64,000 nt of DNA from Burkholderia sp. NRF60-BP8 (GCF_001522585.2 NZ_CP013373.1:992001-1056000); one strand, 5' to 3'. Positions 32,707-43,898 are shown, counted from the first letter of the stretch. Numbers and translations are program-made. Notes: generated by a model not told the origin, from the letters alone.

Positions 32707-33834
32707 ATGTCCGATTCCCGTCCGTCCGATCCCGCCAGCGAGCAGCCGCTCGTCTTCGTCGACCTTGAAACCACCGGCGGTTCGCCCGCCGACCACCGGA
32801 TCACCGAAGTCGGCGTGGTCGAAATCGGACCGCTCGGCGTGTCGACGTGGACGAGCCTCGTCAATCCGGGGCAGGCGATTCCGCCCTTCATCCAGCAACT
32901 GACGGGCATCTCGGACGCGATGGTGCGCGATGCGCCGACGTTCGCATCGCTCGCGCCGGCGCTGTTCGAGCGGCTCGACGGCAAGCTGTTCGTCGCGCAC
33001 AACGCGAGCTTCGACCGCGCTTTCCTGCGCGCCGAGTTCGAGCGTGCCGGCCTGGCGTTCAATCCCGATGTGCTGTGCACGGTGCGGCTGTCGCGCGCGC
33101 TGTTTCCGCGCGAATCGCGGCACGGGCTCGATGCGTTGATCGAGCGGCATGGGCTCGTTCCGGCCGCGCGCCACCGGGCGCTGGCCGATGCCGACCTGCT
33201 TTGGCAGTTCTGGCGCCAACTGCACGACATCGTGCCGCTCGAGCGGCTGCGCGACCAGATCGCGCGGACGACACGCCACTTCCGTCTGGGCGGCGACCTG
33301 ACTGAGGCTTGGCTGGATACCGCGCCGGCAGGGTGCGGCGCGTATGCGCTCTTCGGCGAGCGTGACGAAGCGCTGTATGTCGGCCGCAGTGTGCGCGTAC
33401 GGCAGCGGCTGCGCGCGCTGTTGACCGGCGAGCGCCGCTCGTCGAAGGAAATGCGGCTGGCGCGGCAGGTGCGCCGCGTCGAATGGCGCGAGACCGGCAA
33501 CGAGCTGGGGGCGATGCTTGCCGAAGCGCAATGGATCGCCCGCTTGCGTCCGTCGTACAACCGGCGTCCGGCAGCCGACGGCGCTCGCGGGGGCGGCGCG
33601 CCCTGGCCGTTCGAAGGCGCGGTCGCGTTCGAGGCGAGCGGCGAGCGCCGCCTGTTTCATGTGATCGACGGCTGGTGCTATCTCGGTTCGGCGGAATCGC
33701 TCGATGCAGCCGCACGGCTTGTGGCCGACGCGGCGGGCGGCACGTTCGAACCCTTCACTCATCGCCTGCTGCAGACGCATCTCGCGCGCGGCCTGCAAAT
33801 GATTCCGCTCATGGCGCTGACGCCGGCGGACTGA
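32707..33834 (+). CDS. DEDDh exonuclease fused to GIY-YIG nuclease domain
   Basis: 375-aa two-domain nuclease. Residues 14-180 are a DnaQ-like 3'-5' exonuclease: FVDLETTGG (Asp19, Glu21), HNASFDRAFL and HRALADADLLW (DEDDh His and Asp). Residues about 205-300 are a UvrC/Cho-like GIY-YIG nuclease (CGAYALFGERDEALYVGRSVRVRQRLR...EAQWIARLRPSYNRRP). Related to the Pol III epsilon-like/Cho fusions that cut 3' to lesions in nucleotide excision repair. The ATG at 32707 starts the conserved part; another at 32680 is possible. Confidence 0.87.
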   Translation: MSDSRPSDPASEQPLVFVDLETTGGSPADHRITEVGVVEIGPLGVSTWTSLVNPGQAIPPFIQQLTGISDAMVRDAPTFASLAPALFERLDGKLFVAHNASFDRAFLRAEFERAGLAFNPDVLCTVRLSRALFPRESRHGLDALIERHGLVPAARHRALADADLLWQFWRQLHDIVPLERLRDQIARTTRHFRLGGDLTEAWLDTAPAGCGAYALFGERDEALYVGRSVRVRQRLRALLTGERRSSKEMRLARQVRRVEWRETGNELGAMLAEAQWIARLRPSYNRRPAADGARGGGAPWPFEGAVAFEASGERRLFHVIDGWCYLGSAESLDAAARLVADAAGGTFEPFTHRLLQTHLARGLQMIPLMALTPAD

Positions 33835-33935
33835 GTGCCCGACAAACTGCGCGTCTAGTCGGGTTACGTTAGGACTTTACCGCACTGGTCACGCTCAAAC
33901 ATACGAGCGCCACGGTGCGATCCGCGTCCGCGGCG

Positions 33936-34529
33936 TCAGCCGATCGCGCTGGCTCCGCCGGCAGCGCAGACATGCGACAGCGCGGTATCGAGTGCCTGCG
34001 TCTGCGTGGAATCGTAGCGCGTGAGCGTCTTCCAGTTTGCGATGCTGCGCGCGAGTCGCGCCTGGCAGTCGGGCGCATCGCGCAGCGGGGCGACCTGCGC
34101 GAGACCGGCGAGCATTTTCTGCGTCAGCCGATCGAGTGCCGGGCGCGTGCTGGTCGCGAGATCGGGCGGCGTGCCTTCCGGCGGCCGCGTCGTGCGCCAG
34201 GTCGCGAACAGTGCGTTCTGCACGTCCTTGCTTGCGGCGATCTGATCCTCGAAGAACGTGCGGGCGAATGCGGGATCGACGCCGGCTTGTACGGCGCGTT
34301 TTTCGACTGCGGTGAGCAATGCCGCTTCGCGCGGCCCGTCCTCGATGGCCCTGTGATTCGCCCATTTCCATCGCGCGACCGGTTCGGCGAGCGCGAGGCG
34401 CTGCGACGCGAGCGCCACGACGTTGGTGAGGGCGGTGTCGTCGCCGTCGGCGCGAGCGATGTGAGGAGACGAAAAGAGGGCGACGCCGAGCACGGCGACA
34501 GCGAGGCTGGCACGAATGGCTTGCTTCAT
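33936..34529 (-). CDS. Periplasmic chorismate mutase (AroQ-gamma)
   Basis: 197-aa exported enzyme converting chorismate to prephenate. Signal peptide MKQAIRASLAVAVLGVALFSSPHIARA, then the all-helical AroQ-gamma domain: LVALASQRLALAEPVARWKWANHRAIEDGPREAALLTAVEKRAVQAGVDPAFARTFFEDQIAASKDVQ, with the catalytic Arg/Lys on helix 1 and the FFEDQI helix. The C-terminal Cys pair (PDCQ, SHVC) probably forms a disulfide. Why bacteria export this enzyme is unknown. Confidence 0.9.
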   Translation of the reverse strand: MKQAIRASLAVAVLGVALFSSPHIARADGDDTALTNVVALASQRLALAEPVARWKWANHRAIEDGPREAALLTAVEKRAVQAGVDPAFARTFFEDQIAASKDVQNALFATWRTTRPPEGTPPDLATSTRPALDRLTQKMLAGLAQVAPLRDAPDCQARLARSIANWKTLTRYDSTQTQALDTALSHVCAAGGASAIG

Positions 34530-34752
34530 CGGAGCGATCGGGAGGGCCGGGCGGGCCGGACGTGGAAAACCAGAAGGATAGACGAAGACAGTCGCGCGGC
34601 GCAGCGTCGCGACAGCAGAATCAGCGGGCGAGCCGATCCGGCACCGTCAGGCTGTTGCGGCCCGGGTGCGAGGCGAATTGCGCGCGAAGCGCACGAATGA
34701 ACCGCACGATAGCGATGATCGACACGTGGCGGTTACAGAACCGAACTGACGT

Positions 34753-34899
34753 TCACTTCGGCGCGTACAGCTTGTGCTGCTCGTCGAAGAACGCCCGAAC
34801 GTGCTCGGGCAATTCGGCGAGAAATTCCACGCCGACGGGTTCCGGATCCGGGCTCATCACTTGCTCGGGCGGTGGCATGCGAGTTGGTCTTTCGTCCAT
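34753..34899 (-). CDS. 48-aa protein with Fur-box-like promoter
   Basis: Reading frame MDERPTRMPPPEQVMSPDPEPVGVEFLAELPEHVRAFFDEQHKLYAPK, soluble, Pro/Glu-rich, no signal peptide. GGAGA lies seven bases before the ATG at 34899. A Fur-box-like sequence lies about 20 bp upstream, and a TonB receptor gene is nearby on the other strand, so an iron- or metal-starvation role is possible. Not recognised as a known family. Confidence 0.6.
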   Translation of the reverse strand: MDERPTRMPPPEQVMSPDPEPVGVEFLAELPEHVRAFFDEQHKLYAPK

Positions 34900-34917
34900 G
34901 ATCGTTTCTCCAGCAGG

Positions 34918-34932
34918 TGCAATGATTATCAA
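34918..34932 (-). promoter_or_regulatory. Fur-box-like operator
   Basis: Minus-strand TTGATAATCATTGCA matches 12-13 of 15 positions of the 7-1-7 Fur consensus TGATAATNATTATCA. It lies 19-33 bp before the ATG of the 48-aa gene and 170 bp before the divergent DUF2946 gene. Confidence 0.5.
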
Positions 34933-35097
34933 CCTCGCGCTCGGATTTATGCCAGCGGCGAATCGTTAGATTTTGTCTCTGTTGTATTAACGGCACATGC
35001 GTTCCGGCGCGCGCTGCGATCCCCGGTATTGCACGCTGCACGATCGGCAACAATCGGGCTGCTTGTTATACTTGCGCGCACTTTTTCCTGGACCGCG

Positions 35098-35487
35098 ATG
35101 AGACGAACGACGCGATGGATCGGCCTCGTATGGCTGGCGCTGGTACTGAACGTACTGTCGCCCGTCGTCGGCTACGCGCGTCTCGCGTCGAGCGGCTCCG
35201 GCGCGCTCACGCTTGAGTTGTGCAGTGCAGCGGGCGCGCGTCAGGTCGTGCTCGCGCAAGCGGGCGACGACCGCGACACGGCGTCGTTCGACCATGCCGG
35301 CGTCCCGCATTGCGTGTACTGCCCCGGCTTCGCGGCGAACGTCGCGCTGGGTACGAGCCTGCCCGCGATGCCGGGCTTCGTGCGCACGTTCGCGTATCGG
35401 GCAGCCGCTCCGATCGTTCCCGATGTGCCCCGCAAGGGCATCCGTCTCGCGCAGCCGCGCGCCCCGCCTGAAAACGTTCCGGTCTGA
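35098..35487 (+). CDS. DUF2946 exported protein
   Basis: 129-aa protein with N-terminal membrane/signal segment (RWIGLVWLALVLNVLSPVVGYARL) and the DUF2946 metal-ligand-like motif HAGVPHCVYCPGFAA. Such genes often stand upstream of metal- or copper-linked TonB receptors; here a TonB receptor follows 128 bp later. A TATACT -10-like hexamer lies at 35067. Function unknown, probably a periplasmic metal-related accessory. Confidence 0.8.
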   Translation: MRRTTRWIGLVWLALVLNVLSPVVGYARLASSGSGALTLELCSAAGARQVVLAQAGDDRDTASFDHAGVPHCVYCPGFAANVALGTSLPAMPGFVRTFAYRAAAPIVPDVPRKGIRLAQPRAPPENVPV

Positions 35488-35615
35488 TTGATGTCGTCCG
35501 CGCGCCCCGGTGGCGCGCGAGCCGCCCGCGATCCTGGTCCGCGTGTCGCGCCGTTCGTGCGCGGCTCGCGCGCTTGTGTCCGGCGGCGTCCGATCACGTT
35601 TTCAGGAACTCACTC

Positions 35616-37979
35616 ATGTCGTCTACTCTTGCCGCGCGGCCGTCGCGCGGCCGGCTCGCGCTCGCATGCGCGGCCGCTTTCGCATGGCCGGCCGCTCACG
35701 CGGCTTCGATGGATGATGGACGCGCCGAGACCGCCCGCAGCGGTGGCGTCGGTCGCCCCGCCGCCGCCGCACCGGTTGCCTCGGGCGTCGCTGCGTCGGC
35801 TGCACCGGCCGGCGATACGCTGACCGCCGTCAGCGTGACCGCGCAACGGCAACCGGTCGACCCGGATACGCCGGCCGTCGTCACGTCGATCACGCGCGAG
35901 CAGATCGATGCGCACACCAACGTCACCACCGAGGACGCGCTGAAGTACGCACCGAACCTGATGGTCCGCAAGCGCTACATCGGCGACCGCAACAGCGTAT
36001 TCGCAGGCCGGGACTTCAACGAATTGCAGAGCGCGCGCGGGCTCGTCTATGCCGACGGCGTGCTGCTGTCGAACCTGCTCGGGTCGAGCTATGCGTACCC
36101 GCCGCGCTGGTCGCTGATTCCGCCCGACGACATCGCGCGCGCCGACGTGCTCTATGGCCCTTTTTCCGCGCTGTATCCGGGCAATGCGATCGGCTCGACC
36201 GTGCTGCTCGCCACGCGCCGCCCGGAACGGCTCGAGGCGTCGCTGTCGACGCAGTTCTTTACGCAGCGCTACCACGACGGCTACGGGTTCGCGGACAGCT
36301 TCGGCGGCAATCACCAGACCGCGCGAATCGCGAACCGCGTCGGCCGGTTCTGGTTCGCGCTGTCGCTCGACCGGCTGGAGAACGACGGCCAGCCGATGCA
36401 GTATGCGAGCCCCAATTCGGCCTACAACCCGAAACTCGGCGCCGCCGTGCCCGTGACGGGCGCCGTGACCGACATCGGACCCAACGGCAAGCCGCGGGCG
36501 ATCGTCGGCGCACAGACGATCGAGCGGACCGAGCAGCTCAACGAGACGGTCCGGATGGGCTATGCGTTCACCGATCATGTCGATGCGACGCTGACGCTCG
36601 GGCATTGGGAGAACCATTACCGGCAGCACGGCGAGACCTTCCTGCGCGATGCGGCCGGCAATCCGGTCTACGGCGGCAACGTGTCGATCGGCGGCCGGAA
36701 CATGACCGTCGCGCCGAACGCTTTCGCGCCGCAGCGCGGCGACCAGGAGAACTGGCTGTATGCGCTCGGGCTGAACGGCCGGCTCGATTCCGGCTGGCGG
36801 CTGTCGGGCGTCGTGTCCGCGTACGACGTCTCGCGCGACGTACTGCGCGCGGCGTCGACCGTGCAGGGCGGCGCGGGTACGCTATTCCAGGGCGACGGCA
36901 CCGGCTGGCGCACGCTCGACCTGAAGGCGGAGGCGCCCGAAGTGAAGGGGCATGCGTTCACGTTCGGCTATCACTACGACAACTACTTCCTGCGCAACGT
37001 CACGTACAACACGGCCGACTGGCTGGCCGGACCGACCACGTCGCTCGCGAGCGTCTATCGCGGCGACACGCGCGCGCAGGCGCTGTTCGGGCAGGACGCG
37101 TGGCGCTTCGCGCCGGGCTGGCTGGCGACGCTCGGGCTGCGCTACGAGCGCTGGGATGCGTACGGCGGCGCGCTCGGCAATGCGAGCGGCACGCTCGGCT
37201 ATGCGGACCGCAGCGCGAATGCGCTGTCGCCGAAAGTCGCGCTGCAGTGGGACGCGACCGAGGCCTGGCGCTTCCGGCTGTCGTTCGCGACGGGCACGCG
37301 ATTCCCGACGGTCGGCGAACTGTTCCAGGGCACGATTTCGAACAACGCGATCGTCAACAACAACCCGAACCTGCGGCCGGAAAAGGCGATCGACTGGGAT
37401 TTCACCGCCGAGCGCGACGTGGGCGTCGGCGTCGTGCGCGCCAGCGTGTTCCAGAGCGACCTGCGCGATTCGATCTACAGCCAGACGACGGTGTCGGGCG
37501 CCACGACCGTCACGAACATCTCCAACGTCGACCGCGTACGCGTACGCGGTGTCGAGTTCGCGTTCAGCGGCGAGAACGTCGGGCTGCGCGGATTCAACGT
37601 CGATGCGAACGTGTCGGCGAGCAACGCGCAGATTCTCGCCGATGCCGCGAACCCGGCCTACGTCGGTTCGCGTTTCCCGCGCATTCCGCGCATGCGCGCG
37701 AATCTGCTCGCGTCGTATCGCTTCGACGAGCACTGGCTCGCGAGCGTCGGCGTGCGCTATTCGGGCCGCCAGTTCAACACGCTCGACAACAGCGACGTGA
37801 ATCCGGACGTCTACGGCGGTACGAGTTCGTTCACCGTCGTCGATCTGAAGGCGCGCTACCGCTTGGATCGTCACTGGAGCGCGTCGGCCGGCATCGACAA
37901 CCTGACGGACCGCCGCTACTACACGTTCCACCCGTATCCGGGCCGCACTTTCTATGGAGAACTGAAATGGTCGCTGTGA
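35616..37979 (+). CDS. TonB-dependent outer-membrane receptor
   Basis: 787-aa receptor. Signal peptide (to about residue 30) and an Ala/Pro-rich stretch; TonB-box region DTLTAVSVTAQRQ; plug domain TPAVVTSITREQIDAHTNVTTEDALKYAPNLMVRKRYIGDRNSVFAGRDFNELQSARGLVYADGVLLSNLLG...IDDIARADVLYGPFSALYPGNAIGSTVLLATRRP; then a 22-strand barrel ending YYTFHPYPGRTFYGELKWSL. The DUF2946 neighbour hints at a metal complex as ligand; substrate not readable. AGGA lies nine bases before the ATG. Confidence 0.9.
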   Translation: MSSTLAARPSRGRLALACAAAFAWPAAHAASMDDGRAETARSGGVGRPAAAAPVASGVAASAAPAGDTLTAVSVTAQRQPVDPDTPAVVTSITREQIDAHTNVTTEDALKYAPNLMVRKRYIGDRNSVFAGRDFNELQSARGLVYADGVLLSNLLGSSYAYPPRWSLIPPDDIARADVLYGPFSALYPGNAIGSTVLLATRRPERLEASLSTQFFTQRYHDGYGFADSFGGNHQTARIANRVGRFWFALSLDRLENDGQPMQYASPNSAYNPKLGAAVPVTGAVTDIGPNGKPRAIVGAQTIERTEQLNETVRMGYAFTDHVDATLTLGHWENHYRQHGETFLRDAAGNPVYGGNVSIGGRNMTVAPNAFAPQRGDQENWLYALGLNGRLDSGWRLSGVVSAYDVSRDVLRAASTVQGGAGTLFQGDGTGWRTLDLKAEAPEVKGHAFTFGYHYDNYFLRNVTYNTADWLAGPTTSLASVYRGDTRAQALFGQDAWRFAPGWLATLGLRYERWDAYGGALGNASGTLGYADRSANALSPKVALQWDATEAWRFRLSFATGTRFPTVGELFQGTISNNAIVNNNPNLRPEKAIDWDFTAERDVGVGVVRASVFQSDLRDSIYSQTTVSGATTVTNISNVDRVRVRGVEFAFSGENVGLRGFNVDANVSASNAQILADAANPAYVGSRFPRIPRMRANLLASYRFDEHWLASVGVRYSGRQFNTLDNSDVNPDVYGGTSSFTVVDLKARYRLDRHWSASAGIDNLTDRRYYTFHPYPGRTFYGELKWSL

Positions 37980-38058
37980 AATCGTTCGCGGCGCCGTCGC
38001 CCGCCGGCGCGTGCGATGGGCCCGGTGGGGCGAGGCCGCCGAACCGCTCGTCGCGCAT

Positions 38059-38343
38059 ATGAGCATCATGCCGCGTCTGCGCAGGAAGCAGCCGCTCGCG
38101 ATCGGCGCCGCGTTCGACGCGCGGCGCCCGCTGTGAGTTGCCTAGGTCGGCGGCGCGCATGTCGTCGACCCTGGCGACGATGCGGGCCGCACGCTGTCCG
38201 CGTCCGTCACCGTCTACGCGGTGCCTGAGCAGGTCTCCACGCGCGCCGACAATCGCCCGAAGCTCGCGACGAGCCCGGATCGGCGTGCGGTATACGTATC
38301 GTGGTCGATGCCGCTCGATGGGGGATGGGGAGGTGCCGCGCAC
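38059..38343 (+). pseudogene. Decayed BNR/sialidase-like exported protein
   Basis: One frame reads MSIMPRLRRKQPLAIGAAFDARRPL*VA*VGGAHVVDPGDDAGRTLSASVTVYAVPEQVSTRADNRPKLATSPDRRAVYVSWSMPLDGGWGG. Restoring the two stops (TGA, TAG) to TGG gives LWVAWVGGAHV, the usual strand motif of BNR-repeat sialidase-like proteins; DDAGRTLSASVTV and RAVYVSW are further BNR features. The signal peptide and C-terminal part are missing. Follows the TonB receptor; the gap 37980-38517 holds nothing else. Confidence 0.72.
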
Positions 38344-38517
38344 CGTATGGATCGGGCGCGAAGGTTGTGCGCGAAGCGAGCAGGGGATTGCTGGCGGCCG
38401 ACGCGCTCGATGATCGGCGGCAGCAAGCGAAGCGCTGACGGACCCGGCGGCGCGCGGCGAACCGGCCGCGCGCCGGCCCGATGCGAAAACGCGCCCGAAG
38501 GCGCGTGGAGAGAAACG

Positions 38518-38772
38518 TCAGGCCGCTCGCCTGAATAGCCGGATCACGAACAGCAGGATCACCGCGCCGATGACCGCGACGATCACAGAGCCGATGAAGC
38601 CGCTGCCGATGCTGATGCCGAGCAGTCCGGCAAGCCAGCCGCCGATCACCGCGCCGACGATGCCGACGATGATGTCGACGATCAGCCCGAAGCCGCCGCC
38701 CTTCACGAGCAAGCCGGCAAGCCAGCCGGCGATCGCGCCGATGATGAGCCACATAATCAAGCCATGAGTCAT
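38518..38772 (-). CDS. GlsB/YeaQ/YmgE family membrane protein
   Basis: 84-aa membrane protein with three helices, Gly/Ile-rich (MTHGLIMWLIIGAIAGWLAGLLVKGGGFGLIVDIIVGIVGAVIGGWLAGLLGISIGSGFIGSVIVAVIGAVILLFVIRLFRR). This is the full transglycosylase-associated (Tag) family sequence, usually stress-induced, function unclear. AGGAGAGG precedes the ATG. Confidence 0.92.
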   Translation of the reverse strand: MTHGLIMWLIIGAIAGWLAGLLVKGGGFGLIVDIIVGIVGAVIGGWLAGLLGISIGSGFIGSVIVAVIGAVILLFVIRLFRRAA

Positions 38773-39586
38773 GGTGGTCCTCTCCTTGGGGTTGAGTCGA
38801 AATGACCGCGCGTCGGCTGCCGCACGCCGAAAAGCCGATTGAAAGCGACTGCGACCGCCGCGCCGCCCACGCAATGTAACGCGATAGACGGGTCAGGATC
38901 GTTAAGTAATGTTATGCACCCTTAAGCAGATTTGCCAGGGGGATTTGTCTGCGTACGGCACGATCCGTGCGGGCCCCAGGTTTGACGAAATGAATTTGTA
39001 AGAATTGGCCGCCGCTGGTGTCTATCGGCTGCGTCGGCGATCAGTTCGTGACGGTCGCGCGTCGTCGATCGCCTCGATCGAAAGCAGTGCAAAACGGGTG
39101 AGGCAGCACGGTGCGTCGCTTCGCCGATCCGGGGTGTCGTGTGGCGCGGATCGGTGTAGGGCGGTCGTATCCGATGTCCGTCATCGTTCGGTATCCTGAA
39201 GGACAGGCTTCGGTCACGGTATGCGATGGAGCGGGAGATCGACCGTGGCGGCCATGTCGTCGGTGCGTGCGTCGTGCCAGCGGCCGAGCCCGGGATGGAC
39301 GGCGCCGGCGCGTGCGCCGTGGAGGTCGTCGATCTGGCCATCGTCGCCATGCAGGCCGTGCGCTGCGCACCGCGTGCGATGCGATCGCGGGTAGCCGTCG
39401 CGTGCGTGGAAACGTCGTGCCGATGTGTCGGCGAGGTTGCGCGGAGAACGGCTGGTGCGACGATTGGCGACGAGTAAAGCAACGTGCGCGGCGGTTGCCG
39501 AACGCGCATGCGATCGCGTGCGGCGCGATCGGCGATCGGGCGGTGCGTCGTCGAACGACTTCGGGATTTCGGCGCCGGAAAAGAGA
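38773..39586. other. Long intergenic region, nothing recognised
   Basis: About 810 bp. The left 220 bp are moderately AT-rich and should hold the promoter of the GlsB-like gene. The rest is GC-rich with only Arg-rich shadow frames on both strands and no ribosome sites. It may be a remnant of lost genes, but no protein likeness is seen. Confidence 0.5.
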
Positions 39587-39621
39587 AAAGGTCTGACAAG
39601 CGATGCTTGTCAGACCTTTAT
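39587..39621 (-). terminator. Terminator after tRNA-Thr
   Basis: AAAGGTCTGACAAGC-GAT-GCTTGTCAGACCTTT: perfect 15-bp stem five bases beyond the tRNA 3' end, read on the minus strand, followed by TCTCTTTTC. Confidence 0.85.
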
Positions 39622-39625
39622 GTCT

Positions 39626-39701
39626 TGGTGCCGGAGATAGGAGTCGAACCTACGACCTTCGCATTACGAATGCGCTGCTCTACCAACTGAGCTACACCGG
39701 C
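39626..39701 (-). tRNA. tRNA-Thr(CGT)
   Basis: 76-nt tRNA with encoded CCA; acceptor GCCGGTG/CTCCGGC type, anticodon loop TTCGTAA (anticodon CGT), T loop TTCGACT. Confidence 0.95.
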
Positions 39702-39907
39702 AGCAGAGAAATGAAATTATATGGCGAAATCCGCGATCTTGGCAATAGGTTTTGCGAAATTTTTTCAGCTTGCTGCGGCTGCTTCGCGAAACCCTCGATC
39801 CGGCGGACTTTCCGCTTTCACTTCACTGCGACGCGACCGGTTAGGGCCACATCGCGAAGGCGCGATTGTACTGATGTCTCGCGCCTCCGTCCAGTGCTGC
39901 AGTGCAA

Positions 39908-40921
<1,014 letters not shown>

Positions 40922-41134
40922 GACAGACTCCGAAAGGCCAAAGAATCCTTGAATGGCCGCAATTTTACCCGTCGCGCCTCCGGTGCCGCCGGCTTTTTTC
41001 GTCCGGTTACATGGCCGGCCGCCGGGTCGGGGCGGAGTCGGGCGGCGGTGACGGGCGGGGCGCGCATCGCGACGCAGGTGCGCCGCGCGGTTCGACCCCG
41101 CGCGTGCGGGTGATTTCAGGACGGGTCCCGCGCA

Positions 41135-41170
41135 ATAAAAAAGCCGGCGCCGCGTCAGCGGGCGCCGGCT
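41135..41170 (-). terminator. Terminator after pepN
   Basis: AGCCGGCGCC (41142-41151) with GGCGCCGGCT (41161-41170), followed on the minus strand by TTTTTTATT, 35 bp beyond the pepN stop. Confidence 0.88.
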
Positions 41171-41204
41171 CGATCGCTCGGACGCGACAGGGCGATCGCG
41201 CGAC

Positions 41205-43898
41205 TTATGCGAGCGCTTTCTCGACGATCTCGCGCACGTCACGCGATTTCGCGCCGGCGGCGACCTGTTCGAGCGCTTCGCGCATCCGGTCGCGCAGCGT
41301 CGGCGTGAAGCGGCGCCACAGTTCGAGCGAGCGCGCGAGGCGCGCCGCGACCTGCGGGTTGATCGCATCGAGCGCGAGCACCTGTTCGGCCCAGAACGCG
41401 TAGCCCGAACCGTCCGCCGCATGGAATTGCGCGGGGTTGGCCGCGCAGAAGCTGAAGATCAGCGAACGCGCGCGGTTCGGATTCTTCAGGTTGAACGCGG
41501 GGTGCGCGAGCAGCTTGCGCACCTTCGCGAGCGTCGGCTGCGCGGGCGTGCCGCGTTGCGCCGCCTGCATCGCGAACCACTTGTCGATCACGAGCGCTTC
41601 CTTCTCGAAGCGACGGTAGAAGTCGTCGAGCGCGTGCTCGGCCGGCCCGTCCGCGCCCGCGGCGGCCGCGGAAAGCAGCGCGCCGAGCGCAGCCGCGCGA
41701 TCGGTCATGTTGTTCGCCGCGTCGTACTGGGCCGTGGCGAGGCGCACGGCATCGGCCGGATCGTCGAGTTCGGCGAGATACGCGAGTGCGAGGTTCTTCA
41801 GCGCGCGGCGGCCCGAGGCTTCCGGCGTCGGTTCGTAGGCGCCGGGCGTCTGGTGCCGTTCGTACGCGGCGAGCCAGTCGGCGCGCAGCGCGCTCGCGAG
41901 CTGGCGGCGCACGAACTGGCGCGCGCGATGCACGGCGGCCGGGTCGGCCTCGGCCATCTGGTCCGCGAGATAGGTTTCCGACGGCAGCGTCAGCGCGAGT
42001 TCGCGGAACGCCGGCGACAGGCTTTCATCGGTCAGCACGCGGCGGAACGCGGCGACGAAGTTCTCGCCGAGCGCGAGCGGCGCATCGGCGGCCGCACGCG
42101 CGGCGAGCGTCAGCAGCGCGCGCGTCGCGAGGCGCTGGCCGGCCTCCCAGCGGTTGAACGGATCGCTGTCGTGCGCGAGCAGGAACGCGAGATCGTCGTC
42201 GCTGTAGTCGTACTCGACGATCACCGGTGACGAGAAGTTGCGCAGCAGCGACGGCAGCGGCGCTTCCGGCACGTCGACGAAGGTGAAGGTCTGCTCGGTA
42301 TCGGTGAACTCGAGCACGCGCGTCGTGCCCGATGCGGCGGCTTCGCCGTCCAGACGCAGCGGCAGGTCGCGGCCGTCGCGGCCGATCAGCCCGACGGCGA
42401 ACGGGATCAGCAGCGGCCCCTGCTGCGTTTCGCGCGCGGCCGGCGACGCGTCGCCGTAGCCTTGCGCGAGGGTGATCGTATAGCGGCGCGCGGCCGCGTC
42501 GTACGCGGTGCGCACCGACACGCGCGGCGTGCCGGCCTGGCTGTACCAGCGCTCGAATTGCGCGAGGTCGCGCCCGTTCGCGTCGGCCATCGCGAGGCGG
42601 AAGTCGTCGCAGGTCACCGCGTGGCCGTCGTGGCGCTTGAAGTAGAGATCCATCCCCTTGCGGAAGCCGTCGCGGCCGAACAGCGTCTGGTACATCCGCA
42701 CGACTTCCGAGCCTTTCTCGTAGACCGTCATCGTGTAGAAGTTGTTGATTTCGACGTAGCTTTCCGGGCGCACCGGGTGCGCCATCGGGCCGGCATCCTC
42801 GGCGAACTGGAGTTGACGCAGCACGCGTACGTCCTCGATGCGCTTCACTGCGCGGGCCGCCGATTCGACGTCGTCGCCCGCGGCCATGTCGGCCGAGAAT
42901 TCCTGGTCGCGGAACACCGTCAGGCCTTCCTTCAGGCTCAACTGGAACCAGTCGCGGCAGGTCACGCGGTTGCCGGTCCAGTTGTGGAAATACTCGTGGC
43001 CGACCACCGACTCGATGTTCGCGAAATCGGTGTCGGTCGCGGTCTCGGGGTTCGCCAGCACGTACTTCGTGTTGAAGATGTTGAGCCCCTTGTTTTCCAT
43101 CGCGCCCATGTTGAAATCGCCGACCGCGACGATCATGAAGCGGTCGAGATCGAGCTCGAGGCCGAAGCGCTTTTCGTCCCAGCGGATCGAGTGGATCAGC
43201 GAGTCCATCGCGTGACGCGTCTTGTCGAGATCGGCCGGTTCGACCCATACCTGCAGCAGCTTTTCCTTGCCGGAGCCGGTCGTGATCGTTTCCTCGATCG
43301 CGACGAGCTTGCCCGCGACCAGCGCGAACAGGTAGCTCGGCTTGCGGAACGGGTCTTCCCATTTCGCGAAGTGGCGGCCGTCGGGCAGGTCGCCCGAATC
43401 GACGAGGTTGCCGTTCGACAGCAGCACCGGGTACGCGGCCTTGTCGGCACGCAGCGTGACGGTGTACGACGCCATCACGTCGGGGCGGTCGAGGAAGTAG
43501 GTGATGCGGCGAAAGCCTTCGGCTTCGCACTGCGTGAAGAAGTTGCCGCTCGACACGTAAAGGCCCGACAGCGTCGTATTCTGATCGGGGGCGCACGCGC
43601 TTTCGAGCGTCAGCTCGAACGCGTCGGGCACGTTCTCGACGGTCAGGCCGTGTTCGTGCGCGCGCACCGCGCTGTGCGGTGCGCCATCCAGCCGCGCGCC
43701 AAGGAATTCGAGCGCCTCGCCCATCAGTTCCAGGTGGGGCGCGGGCGCGGCGTCCGGATTGCGGCGCACGCGCATCGTGTTCCTGACGATCGTGCGGGCC
43801 GGCGCGAGATCGAATTCGAGTGCAACGGAATCGATGAGGAAGGCCGGCGGCGTGTAGTCGGCGCGGCGGATCACGGTGGAGGAGGCGTTGTCGGACAT
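41205..43898 (-). CDS. pepN: Aminopeptidase N
   Basis: 897-aa M1-family zinc aminopeptidase of the cytosol. Exopeptidase motif GAMENKG (265-271), zinc-binding [35 protein letters not shown] (HEXXH at 301-305, second Glu in KEGL), N-terminal [20 protein letters not shown] and the long helical C-terminal domain. The ATG at 43898 matches E. coli PepN length. Divergent from the DUF4136 gene. Confidence 0.96.

Noticed and set aside
37980..38517. Intact gene after the TonB receptor
   Set aside because: The best frame has two in-frame stops and lacks both ends; called as a pseudogene.
38773..39586. Several small Arg-rich frames
   Set aside because: No ribosome sites, no codon bias, composition of random high-GC DNA.
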